Source: Burkholderiales bacterium
Lineage (GTDB): Bacteria; Pseudomonadota; Gammaproteobacteria; Burkholderiales; Burkholderiaceae_C
Reading direction: 5' to 3'
Assembly (NCBI GenBank): GCA_016192425.1
Contig: JACPUE010000056.1
Location: 1-64,000, forward strand
Length of the DNA stretch: 64,000 nt
The notes beneath the pieces are model-generated. The model was given only the letters and a program-made list of their open reading frames with translations. It was not told the DNA's origin and searched no databases. This document shows, piece after piece, positions 6,986 to 15,336 of the stretch. Position 1 is the stretch's first letter; the number at the start of each line of letters is the position of its first letter. Made by a program: the position numbers and the translations under genes.

Positions 6986-9900
6986 TTACGCCGTGGCGTG
7001 CTGGCGTGCAAATGCCGCGAAGGCCTCCGGCTCCAGCGGGCGGCTGTACCAGTAGCCCTGGATTTCGCCGCAGCCCAGGTCCTGCAGCAGACGGGCCTGC
7101 TCGGCCGTTTCCACGCCCTCGGCCAGCGTGGCCATGCGCAGGCTTTGTGCCATGCGGACGATGGCGGTCACGATGGCATGGTCGCTGCTCTGGTCGGCCA
7201 GTTCGCGCACAAAGGACTGGTCGATCTTGAGCTTGTCGATGGCGTAGCGCTTGAGGTAGCTCATCGACGAGTAGCCCGTGCCGAAGTCGTCCAGCGCCAC
7301 GCGCAAGCCCGCCTCGTGCAGGCGGCGGATGGTGGTCTCGGCCTGCTCGGGGTATTTCAGGGCCACGGCCTCGGTCAATTCGACCTCCAGGCGCTGGGGC
7401 GACACATCCAGGCGGTGCAGCACCTGCAGCAACTCGTCCACGAACTGGGGGCGCGCAAACTGCGCGGCAGACACGTTCACGGCCACGACGATGGGCGGCA
7501 GGCCCGCCGCATCCCAGGCGCGCACCTGCAGCGCCGCAGCCTCCACCACCCAAAAGTCGATGGCCAGGATGGTGCCGCTTTGCTCGGCGATCGGGATGAA
7601 TTCGGCCGGCGACACCAGCCCCCATTGCGGATGGTGCCAGCGCAGCAGGGCCTCGGCCCCCACCAGCGCGCCGCTGCCCAGCGCGCACTGCGGCTGGTAC
7701 ACCAGACGCAGTTCGCCACGGTGCGCCGCTTCCTTGATGCTGGCGGCAATCTCCAGCGAGCGCTGCGTATGCGCCTGCATCTCGGGCGCAAAAAAGCGCA
7801 GGCCGTTGCGCCCGTCCTGCTTGACGCGGTACATGGCCACCTCGGCCGCCGACTCCAGGGCACTGGTGGTCTTGGCGTCGTCGGGATACACGGCGATGCC
7901 CGCCGACGCGCTCATCGACACCGCATGGCCGTGCACCTGCAGCGTGGTCTGCAACTGCGCCAGCGCCTCCTGCGCGATCAGCGCCACGGTCGCCTGGTCG
8001 GCCACCGGCACGATGGCGGCAAAGCTGTCGCCCGAATAGCGGGCCAGGGCGATGTGCGGCTTCAGGCTGGCGCGCAATCGGCTGGCCAGGGCCACCAGCA
8101 GTTCATCGCCCGCCGCGTGGCCCAGGGTCTCGTTCACCAGCTTGAAGTTGTCCAGGTCAAACCACAGCAAGGATACGCGCCCATGGCTGGCGCCTGCCCG
8201 GTCGATGGCCTGGGCGAGCTGCTCGTCAAACGCCTTCTTGTTGAGCAGGCCGGTCAGGGTGTCGTTGTTGGACAGCGCCTGGATGCGCTCCTGCGCCTCG
8301 CGCTGCAGGGTAATGTCTTCCTTGTGCGCAACGTAGTGCGCGACCTCGCCAAAGGCATTGCGGATGGGATAGATCGAAGCGCGCTCGGTGTAGGTCTGCC
8401 CGTTCTTGCGGCGGTTGATGAACTCGCCCTGCCAGGGCAGGCCGCTGCGCAGCTTGCCCCACATGTCTTCGTAGGTGGAGCGCGGCGTCTGGTCCGACTG
8501 CAGGATGCGGGGGTTGCGCCCCAGCACCTCTGCAGCGCTGTAGCCGCTGCCTTCGCTGAAGGCCTGGTTCACGTAGATGATGCGGGCCTGGCTGTCGGTG
8601 ATGAAGACGGCGTGGGGGCTCTGACCCAGGGCCTCGGACAGACGGTGAATCTCGGCTTCCTGGCGGCGCTGGATGGTGTGCTTCCAGATGGCTTCGGCCA
8701 GGATCTGGAGCGCCTGCACCTCCTGGGTGCCGTAGTCGGTCGCCTTGCCTGCCACACCCAACAGCATGTACACCCTGCCGCCCTCGACCACCGGCAGGCT
8801 GATGAGCCGCCGCAGCCCGCCCTGCCCCGGCGCCGTGCCGGTCTGCGGGCCGGGCTCCAGGCTGTTGAGCACCACGGCGCGCCGCTCGTGCAGGGCACGG
8901 GCCCACAAGCCCGCCTGGCCGACGGCAAGCACGCACCCCGCGGCCTCCCCCGAGCAAATGGCCTGGGTGGTGGTGCGCTGGTCGTCCTGCACGAAATGGA
9001 TGCCTGCCAGGGCGCTGCCCGTCAGGCTGCGGGCATGGTCTGCCCCCCGGCGCAGAAACGTGGTCTCGTCCTCAAGAACATCGTGCTGCTGCAGGTCCAG
9101 CAGCGCCGCGTTCAGGTGGGCCTCGAAGCGGATGCGCTCTTCCTTCTCGACCGTGGCGGTGATGTCGCGCGACAGCACCAGGTAGGTGTCGCCACTCCTG
9201 CGGGGGTCGGACTTGCGGGCCACGGCCAACTCGAAGTGGTAGGGGCCGCCAGGCAGATCCAGCGCCATGCGCTGGCCGCGGCTGGTGCCCTGGCGCTCGG
9301 CCTCGGCCAGCGCCTCCATGCAGCGGGTGGCCGCCTGCGGGGGCAGCACGGCATCGAGCCGATGGCCGATCAGGCTGGACAGGGGTGCCGCCAGCTTGCT
9401 GGCGTCCTGCGTGTGGATCGCCAGGTACACGCCCTGGCGGTCCACCTCGAACAGCATGTCGGGCAGGGTGCTGAGCGTGGCGCGCTGGCCCGCCTCGGAG
9501 GCCTGCAGGTCCTGGTAGGGCATCTGCACCGTCTCGACAAACAGGCCCCGGCACAGAAAGCCGTAGGCCAGGATCTTGTAGAGATGGCCCGCGATGTTGT
9601 ACACATCATTGACGTTGGCGTAGAGCGTGAAGAAGTACTCGCTCATGGCCATGGTGAACGAAGCCAGCGCCAGCCACTCGGTGCCGGATTCGCCGGCCTG
9701 GCGCAGGCGCAGCAGGAAGCCGACACCTGCCAGAACGTAGAGCGCTATCAGTGCATATTCAAAACGCACCTTGAAGGGCGTCAGCCCGGAACCGGGCAGG
9801 AAGGTACGCGGCACCCATTGCGACTGCAGGAGCAGCACGTAGTGCACCGCCCCCACCAGCAGCAGCAACCCCAGCAGGCCCGCGTAGCGCGACACCGTGC

Positions 9901-10384
9901 CCGCCGCCAGGTTCCAGTGCCGGGGCCAGAAGGCCGCACACAACAAGGACAGGGCGGCGAGCGACCGAGCGGGCAGCCAGAAGTTGATGGCCTTTTCCGG
10001 GCCGCTGGGCGTGACAAAGTCCGGCATGCCCGCGTAGGACAGGCTGTGGCTCAGGTCCAGCATGCCCACGCCCAGCAGGCCCAGGCCCAGCACCAGGGCG
10101 CGGCCGTTGGTGCGGTATTTCTGCGTGACCCAGGAGATGCCGAACACCATGGCCACCACGGCGATGGCCACCACCTCCATGGCCGTGTGCAGCGGCACGT
10201 AACCGGCCACACCCCGGGCCGCATCGGGCGCCGGAAGCACCTTCACCAAGCCCAGACTGCCCAGCAGCAGCAGGAACCAAAGCAGCGACTGGCGGGACTT
10301 GGCACGGTGGGCGGGGTGGATCATCTCCAGGGGCCTATGGGTGAGACGTTCCGCCGCGCCGTGGGCACGCGTGGCGAAAAACAT
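6986..10384 (-). CDS. Membrane MASE-PAS-GAF-PAS-GGDEF-EAL protein, probable c-di-GMP phosphodiesterase
   Basis: An 1132-residue signalling protein. Residues about 30-260 carry seven or eight membrane helices (MASE3-like), then PAS (285-405), GAF (410-565), PAS (575-695, ending in HKEDIT), GGDEF (700-870) and EAL (880-1125). The cyclase signature is degenerate (YSGDSF instead of GGDEF), so cyclase activity is unlikely. The EAL domain keeps EALLRW, ELTE, DDFGTGYS, KIDQSFV and EGVET and should hydrolyse c-di-GMP. The ATG at 10384 is preferred because the frame upstream runs through the terminator at 10462-10493. An alternative start is 10324. The input signal is unknown; the NO genes upstream may be only neighbours. 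Confidence 0.85.
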   Translation of the reverse strand: MFFATRAHGAAERLTHRPLEMIHPAHRAKSRQSLLWFLLLLGSLGLVKVLPAPDAARGVAGYVPLHTAMEVVAIAVVAMVFGISWVTQKYRTNGRALVLGLGLLGVGMLDLSHSLSYAGMPDFVTPSGPEKAINFWLPARSLAALSLLCAAFWPRHWNLAAGTVSRYAGLLGLLLLVGAVHYVLLLQSQWVPRTFLPGSGLTPFKVRFEYALIALYVLAGVGFLLRLRQAGESGTEWLALASFTMAMSEYFFTLYANVNDVYNIAGHLYKILAYGFLCRGLFVETVQMPYQDLQASEAGQRATLSTLPDMLFEVDRQGVYLAIHTQDASKLAAPLSSLIGHRLDAVLPPQAATRCMEALAEAERQGTSRGQRMALDLPGGPYHFELAVARKSDPRRSGDTYLVLSRDITATVEKEERIRFEAHLNAALLDLQQHDVLEDETTFLRRGADHARSLTGSALAGIHFVQDDQRTTTQAICSGEAAGCVLAVGQAGLWARALHERRAVVLNSLEPGPQTGTAPGQGGLRRLISLPVVEGGRVYMLLGVAGKATDYGTQEVQALQILAEAIWKHTIQRRQEAEIHRLSEALGQSPHAVFITDSQARIIYVNQAFSEGSGYSAAEVLGRNPRILQSDQTPRSTYEDMWGKLRSGLPWQGEFINRRKNGQTYTERASIYPIRNAFGEVAHYVAHKEDITLQREAQERIQALSNNDTLTGLLNKKAFDEQLAQAIDRAGASHGRVSLLWFDLDNFKLVNETLGHAAGDELLVALASRLRASLKPHIALARYSGDSFAAIVPVADQATVALIAQEALAQLQTTLQVHGHAVSMSASAGIAVYPDDAKTTSALESAAEVAMYRVKQDGRNGLRFFAPEMQAHTQRSLEIAASIKEAAHRGELRLVYQPQCALGSGALVGAEALLRWHHPQWGLVSPAEFIPIAEQSGTILAIDFWVVEAAALQVRAWDAAGLPPIVVAVNVSAAQFARPQFVDELLQVLHRLDVSPQRLEVELTEAVALKYPEQAETTIRRLHEAGLRVALDDFGTGYSSMSYLKRYAIDKLKIDQSFVRELADQSSDHAIVTAIVRMAQSLRMATLAEGVETAEQARLLQDLGCGEIQGYWYSRPLEPEAFAAFARQHATA

Positions 10385-10461
10385 CGTTACGCCTGCCGGG
10401 CCATTATAGGAACGCTCTTGCGGCGGATTGCAACGTGTCTGCACGGTGCTGTGCCCCCTCC

Positions 10462-10493
10462 AAAAAAAAAAAGAGCCGGCACAAGGCCGACTC
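10462..10493 (-). terminator. Rho-independent terminator after the norB-hemerythrin unit
   Basis: The minus-strand transcript would read GAGTCGGC-CTTGT-GCCGGCTC followed by an 11-base U tract (one G-U pair in the stem). It lies about 95 bases after the hemerythrin stop and upstream of the GGDEF-EAL start. Confidence 0.85.
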
Positions 10494-10586
10494 GATACCA
10501 AGGGAGATCAGGGAGTATTTATAGAACGATTCTTGCTTTTTCGCTCTTGAACAGGGCGCCATGCGCTCTTGTTCTGAGAGCATTTG

Positions 10587-11015
10587 TCAGGCTGCGGTCG
10601 CTACCTCCTCGGCTTCGATGCGCGGGTAGAAGTCGCGGTTTTCGCGCTGCATGCGCTCGTGCACCATACGCAGCACGCGGTTGGCGTCGTTGCGGAAGCC
10701 CTGCTCGTCGCGGCGCAGGCTATCGGCCAGGTTCCAGCGCCGGGCAAAGGCCTCGTAGGCCTGGGCGATGGGGCCCATGTCCTTCTGGTACTGCTGGCCC
10801 ATGCGCGCCAGCTCGGGGTTGTGGCCGCGCTGCAGCGCCGGGTACAGCGCCTGGTCTTCCACGGCCAGGTGCAGCTTGATGGTGGAGCTCATGCTGACGA
10901 TGAGCCGCGCAATGTCGGCGGCGTTGTGCGCCACCCCGGCCTGCGCCAGACGCCGCAGGGCTGCGATGTTGCCCAGGATGTCTACGTGCTGGTGTTTGAA
11001 TTTGTCGATGTTCAT
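10587..11015 (-). CDS. Hemerythrin-domain (HHE) protein of the nor locus
   Basis: A 142-residue four-helix protein with di-iron type ligands: H9/H10 in KHQHVDILG, HLAVEDQALYP, and HERMQRENRDFYPRIE near the C-terminus. Its gene follows norB by 58 bases in the same direction, so it is probably induced by NO with norB. It may bind NO or O2, or help repair iron-sulfur or di-iron centres, as proposed for NorA/DnrN-type proteins (family knowledge). It is shorter than typical NorA/ScdA, which have an extra N-terminal domain, so the symbol norA is withheld. Confidence 0.8.
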   Translation of the reverse strand: MNIDKFKHQHVDILGNIAALRRLAQAGVAHNAADIARLIVSMSSTIKLHLAVEDQALYPALQRGHNPELARMGQQYQKDMGPIAQAYEAFARRWNLADSLRRDEQGFRNDANRVLRMVHERMQRENRDFYPRIEAEEVATAA

Positions 11016-11073
11016 GGAATGCTCCGTGGAAGAAAAGACTGGCCGGGTGCCCGCAGCACCCGGCGTGAGGGGA

Positions 11074-13377
11074 TCAGCGCGGTGCGCTGGCCAACGTGGC
11101 GCCGGTGGGGGCAGCCGGGGCGCGTGAGCCGAACACGCCGCTCACCACCTGCCAGGCCACCGAGAGCGCGCCGACGATGAAGACCACATCGCCGAAGGTG
11201 CGCACCCAGCGCAGCGTCTGGAGGATCGGCTGCTGCAGGAATTCTTCGCTGCGCGCATACCACAGGCCCTGCGTGAAGCTGGCGTGGAACTGGAACAGGC
11301 CGATGGGCAGCAGGCTGGTGAACATCATCAGCACCAGGCCCGCGTTGAGCCACCAGAAGCCCGTCTTCATGAGGCGCTCGCTGAACACGAGCTGCGGGCG
11401 GATGTAGCGCAGCACCAGCAGCGTGAAGCCCAGCGCCAGGAAGCCGTACACCCCGAACAGCGCGGCGTGCGCGTGCACCGGCGTGGTGTTGAGGCCCTGG
11501 ATGTAGTACAGCGCCACCGGCGGGTTGATGAGGAAACCGAACACGCCCGCACCCAGCATGTTCCAGAAGGCCACGGCGATGAAGCACATCAGCGGCCACT
11601 TCAGGTTGTCCATCCAGGGGGCCTTGTTCTTCAGGCGCCAGTGCTCCCAGGCCTCGTGGCCCAGCACGACCAGCGGCACCACTTCGAGCGCGCTGAAGGC
11701 GGCGCCCACGGCCATCACCGGCGTGGTGGTGCCGCTGAAGTACAGGTGGTGGAAGGTGCCCGGAATGCCGCCCAGCATGAACAGCGAGGCCGAGGCCAGG
11801 CTGGCCGTGGTGGCCATGCGGTAGGACACCAGGCCCAGGGTCGAGAAGATGAAGGCCAGCGCCGTGGTGGCAAAGACTTCGAAGAAGCCCTCCACCCACA
11901 GGTGCACCACCCACCAGCGCCAGTACTCCATCACCGACAGGTGCGTGCGCTCGCCATAGAACAGGCCCGAGCCGTAGAACAGGCCGATGGCCACGATGGA
12001 GAAGGTCAGCAGCGCCAGCAGGTTCTTGTCCTGGCCGCTGGGCGCGAGCAATGCGGGGAACACGCCGCGCGCCATCAGCACCAGCCAGAAGGCGATGCCG
12101 GCGAACTTGCCGATCTGCCACAGGCGGCCCAGGTCCACGTATTCATAGCCCTGGTGGCCGAGCCAGAAATTCCACTCGGGCGGCAGCACCTGCGCAATGG
12201 CTAGGTAGTTGCCGATGAACGAGCCCACGACCACGACGACCAGCGCCCAGAACAGCACGTCCACGCCAAGCTTCTGGAACTTCGGGTCCTTGCCGCCGTT
12301 GATGAGCGGCGCGAGGAACAGGCCCGCTGCCAGGAAGCCGGTGGCGATCCAGAACAGCGCGCTCTGGATGTGCCAGGTGCGCACCAGCGCGTAGGGGAAC
12401 CATTGCGACACGTCCAGCCCATAGAACTTCTGCCCCTCCACCGTGTAGTGCGCGGTAAAGCCGCCCAGCATGACCTGGAAGCTGAACAGCGCCACCACGA
12501 GGAACAGGTACTTGCCCAGCGCGCGCTGCGAGGCCGTGAGCGGCACGCGCGTCAGCGGGTCGTGCTGCGGCGGCACGGGGTCTTGCTCGTCGTGCCTGCC
12601 CAGGAAGGCCCAGGCCCAGACCAGGAAGCCCACGCCCGCGATCAGCAGCACCACGCTGGCGACGGACCAGATCATGTTCTCGGCCGTGGGGCGGTTGTCG
12701 ATCAGCGGCTCGTGCGGCCAGTTGTTGGTGTAGGTGGCGCCGGTGCCGCCGCCCACGTCGGCGGGGCGCTCGGTGGCGGCGGCCCAGGCGGTCCAGAAAA
12801 AGAAGCCGGCTAGTCGTGAGCGCCGCTCGGCGCTGGGCAGGGTGTTCTCCTTCATGGCGTAGTGCTCGCGCGTCTTCTGGAATTGCGGCGCGTCGCTGAA
12901 GAGCTGGCTGTAGTACTGCACGTTGCGCGCGATGGCCTGCTCGCGCAGCTTGGACACCGTCATGGTGCCCGTGGCGGCGTCGAAGGTGTTGGTGCGGTAC
13001 TCCTTCTTCAGGCGCGCGCGCAGCACGGCCTGGCCGTCGGCGTCCAGCTGGTCGAAGGGCTTGCCGTACTGCTGCTGCGCGGCCAGATCCAGCCAGGCCA
13101 GCAGTTCGCGGTGCAGCCAGTCGGCCGTCCAGTCGGGCGCCTGGTAGGCGCCGTGGCCCCAGATAGAGCCGAGCTGCATGCCGCCCACGGATTGCCAGGC
13201 GGTCTGGCCGTCGAGGATGCCCTCCTGCGTGTAGAGCACGCGGCCGTCCTCGGTCTGCACCTTCTGCGGAATGGGCGGCGCGGTGCGGTACACCTCGGCC
13301 CCGTAGTAGCCCAGCAGGCTGAAGCAGACGATCATCACGCCGATCAGCGTGAACCAGTATTTGCGGTAGTTACCCAT
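11074..13377 (-). CDS. norB: Quinol-dependent nitric oxide reductase
   Basis: A 767-residue single-subunit qNOR (NorZ type) that reduces 2 NO to N2O using membrane quinol. The long N-terminal extension with a hydrophilic domain (EDGRVLYTQEGILDGQTAW) marks the quinol type as against cytochrome c NORs. The catalytic core shows the conserved histidines in RTWHIQSALFWIATG, HLWVEGFFEVFATT, HLYFSGTTTPVMAVG and HAHAALFGVYG, ligands of haem b, haem b3 and FeB. About fourteen membrane helices are expected. The ATG at 13377 has AGGAGG seven bases upstream. Divergent norR and its sites show NO-induced, sigma54-dependent control. Confidence 0.95.
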   Translation of the reverse strand: MGNYRKYWFTLIGVMIVCFSLLGYYGAEVYRTAPPIPQKVQTEDGRVLYTQEGILDGQTAWQSVGGMQLGSIWGHGAYQAPDWTADWLHRELLAWLDLAAQQQYGKPFDQLDADGQAVLRARLKKEYRTNTFDAATGTMTVSKLREQAIARNVQYYSQLFSDAPQFQKTREHYAMKENTLPSAERRSRLAGFFFWTAWAAATERPADVGGGTGATYTNNWPHEPLIDNRPTAENMIWSVASVVLLIAGVGFLVWAWAFLGRHDEQDPVPPQHDPLTRVPLTASQRALGKYLFLVVALFSFQVMLGGFTAHYTVEGQKFYGLDVSQWFPYALVRTWHIQSALFWIATGFLAAGLFLAPLINGGKDPKFQKLGVDVLFWALVVVVVGSFIGNYLAIAQVLPPEWNFWLGHQGYEYVDLGRLWQIGKFAGIAFWLVLMARGVFPALLAPSGQDKNLLALLTFSIVAIGLFYGSGLFYGERTHLSVMEYWRWWVVHLWVEGFFEVFATTALAFIFSTLGLVSYRMATTASLASASLFMLGGIPGTFHHLYFSGTTTPVMAVGAAFSALEVVPLVVLGHEAWEHWRLKNKAPWMDNLKWPLMCFIAVAFWNMLGAGVFGFLINPPVALYYIQGLNTTPVHAHAALFGVYGFLALGFTLLVLRYIRPQLVFSERLMKTGFWWLNAGLVLMMFTSLLPIGLFQFHASFTQGLWYARSEEFLQQPILQTLRWVRTFGDVVFIVGALSVAWQVVSGVFGSRAPAAPTGATLASAPR

Positions 13378-13515
13378 GGCGCACCTCCTGGCGGCTGGCG
13401 CTGCGCGCTCGGACACTGGGGGCTTGGCTGGCGCACCCTCGCGGGGGCTGGTGGAAATTCGCGGAAACCGTGTGCATGGTGCTCCTCTCTTAAAGATGAA
13501 TTACGTATGAACTTT

Positions 13516-13531
13516 TGCACGGTCCGGGCCA
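13516..13531 (-). promoter_or_regulatory. Sigma54 promoter of norB
   Basis: The minus strand reads TGGCCC-GGACC-GTGCA, with GG and GC elements at the -24/-12 spacing of RpoN promoters. It sits about 40-80 bases downstream of the NorR sites and about 140 bases before the norB ATG, as expected for an enhancer-type system. Confidence 0.7.
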
Positions 13532-13571
13532 GCTTTTGCCGCCAAGCAAATCAAGGGTTTACACCCATCAG

Positions 13572-13609
13572 GGTTAATTTCACCATTCAATCAAAGGGTT
13601 CAAAGTACC
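13572..13609. promoter_or_regulatory. Two NorR enhancer sites
   Basis: GGT-TAATTTC-ACC (13572-13584) and GGT-TCAAAGT-ACC (13597-13609) fit the NorR core GGT-N7-ACC exactly. A shorter symmetric element, GGGT-TTAC-ACCC, lies just left (13555-13566) and may be a degenerate third site. The second site ends 11 bases before the norR ATG, so NorR may also control itself. Confidence 0.8.
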
Positions 13610-13620
13610 ATTGAAAGGTC

Positions 13621-15219
13621 ATGAATACCCTGATTGAAGCCCCTTGGCTGGCCGACCTGGTCACCGAACTGCCCGCCAACCTGCGCCTGCAGCGCCTGAT
13701 CGGCGGCCTGCGCGCACATTTCTGCTGCGGCGCCGTGGCGCTGCTGCGGCTGGAGGAAGGCCACCTGCGGCCCATGGTGGTGGACGGCCTGGTGAGCGAA
13801 TCGCTGGGACGCCGCTTTGCCGTGCACCAGCACCCCCGGCTGGCGACCATTCTGGCGCGCGACGAAGTCACCGTCTTTGACCACGACAGCAGGCTTCCCG
13901 ACCCCTACGACGGTCTGCTCGACACCCTGGTGGGCGAGCCGCTGCCGGTGCACGACTGCATGGGCGTGGCGCTGCGCATCGACGGACGGCCCTGGGGCGT
14001 GCTCACGCTGGACGCGCTGCAGACCGGCACCTTCGACGCCGCAGCCCGTGCCGCGCTGGCCCGCTGCGCCGTGCATGTGGAGGCGGCCGTGCGCGTCACC
14101 CGGCTGGAGCAGCAGGTGCACGCGCTGAGCCGCACCGCCAGCCAGCACCTGGGCGAGCCCGCCGACGAGCAACACTTGCGCGCCGCGCTGGACGACAGCG
14201 AGATCCTGGGCCAGAGCGAAGCCCTGCTGCGCCTGCAGGAGGAGGTGAAGGTGGTGGCCGGCTCCGACCTGCCCGTGCTGCTGCTGGGCGAAACCGGCGT
14301 GGGCAAGGAGCTGTTTGCGCGCTTCCTGCACCGCCACTCGCCGCGGCGGGGCAAGCCGCTGGTGCATGTGAACTGCGCGGCGCTGCCCGAATCGCTGGCC
14401 GAGAGCGAGCTCTTCGGCCACCGCCGGGGCGCGTTCTCGGGCGCGGTGACCGACCGGCCCGGGCGCTTCGAAGCGGCCGAGGGCGGCACGCTGTTCCTCG
14501 ACGAAGTGGGCGAGCTGCCCTTGAGCGTGCAGGCCAAGCTGCTGCGCACGCTGCAAAACGGCGAAATCCAGCGCCTGGGCGCCGACGAGCCCCGGCGCGT
14601 GAACGTGCGCGTGGTGGCCGCCACCAACCGCAGCCTGCGCGACCACGTGCGCGACGGGAGCTTTCGCGCCGACCTGTACCACCGGCTCTCGGTGTACCCC
14701 GTGCCGATTCCGCCGCTGCGCGAGCGCGGCGACGACGTGCTGCTGCTGGCGGGGCGTTTTCTGGAGCTCAACCGCGCCCGCCTGGGCCTGCGCAGCCTGC
14801 GCCTGTCGGCCGACGCGCAAAGCGCGCTGCGCCACTACCACTGGCCGGGCAACATCCGCGAGCTGGAGCATGTGATCAGCCGCGCCGCCCTCAAGGCCCT
14901 GAGCCGGGGCGCCAGCCGCAACGACATCGTCACGCTGGAAGCCGCCCTGCTGGACCTGGACGCCCTTCAGCCGCCCCCCGGCAGCGCCGCCCCTGCCGCG
15001 CCCCCTACCGAAGCAGCGCCCGCACCGGCAGCGCCTTTCATTCCCTTCATGCCCACCCGCCCCATGCCCCTGCGCGAAGCGCTGGACACCTGCCAGCGCC
15101 AGGCCATAGAAGCCGCCCTGGCCCGCCACCGCGGCCAGTGGGCGCGCGCCGCACGCGAGCTGGAGATCGACCCCAGCAACCTGCACAAGCTGGCCAAACG
15201 GCTGGGGATGAAGGCATAA
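13621..15219 (+). CDS. norR: NO-responsive sigma54 activator
   Basis: A 532-residue bacterial enhancer-binding protein. The N-terminal GAF domain (about 1-180) senses NO through mononuclear iron in this family. The central AAA+ domain (about 190-425) has Walker A GETGVGKE, Walker B TLFLDE, and the sigma54-contact loop GAFSGA, where the usual motif is GAFTGA. A proline/alanine-rich linker leads to a Fis-type helix-turn-helix at the end (RAARELEIDPSNLHKLAKRLG). It is transcribed away from norB, and the shared spacer holds its binding sites. The Thr-to-Ser change in the loop is conservative and is unlikely to abolish activation. Confidence 0.93.
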   Translation: MNTLIEAPWLADLVTELPANLRLQRLIGGLRAHFCCGAVALLRLEEGHLRPMVVDGLVSESLGRRFAVHQHPRLATILARDEVTVFDHDSRLPDPYDGLLDTLVGEPLPVHDCMGVALRIDGRPWGVLTLDALQTGTFDAAARAALARCAVHVEAAVRVTRLEQQVHALSRTASQHLGEPADEQHLRAALDDSEILGQSEALLRLQEEVKVVAGSDLPVLLLGETGVGKELFARFLHRHSPRRGKPLVHVNCAALPESLAESELFGHRRGAFSGAVTDRPGRFEAAEGGTLFLDEVGELPLSVQAKLLRTLQNGEIQRLGADEPRRVNVRVVAATNRSLRDHVRDGSFRADLYHRLSVYPVPIPPLRERGDDVLLLAGRFLELNRARLGLRSLRLSADAQSALRHYHWPGNIRELEHVISRAALKALSRGASRNDIVTLEAALLDLDALQPPPGSAAPAAPPTEAAPAPAAPFIPFMPTRPMPLREALDTCQRQAIEAALARHRGQWARAARELEIDPSNLHKLAKRLGMKA

Positions 15220-15275
15220 TGCTATTGTTTTGATAGCTATTTACGCTTACCCAGAAAGCGCCAGATGCCAAAAAC
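15220..15275 (+). repeat. Short interspersed repeat (ATGCTAT family), copy C
   Basis: ATGCTATTGTTTTGATAGCT followed by AGAAAGCG and CAGATGCC. It begins directly at the norR stop codon. Confidence 0.7.
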
Positions 15276-15336
15276 ACCCATCATTTATTGATCCCAGCAC
15301 AACCCCCATCCCCCCCCTACGGCATTCCTTGCCACA

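Noticed and set aside
6998-10879. Plus-strand open frame of 1293 codons
   Set aside because: It is the antisense shadow of the GGDEF-EAL gene in high-GC DNA; the sequence is His/Gln/Gly-rich with no domain, and it crosses the minus-strand terminator.
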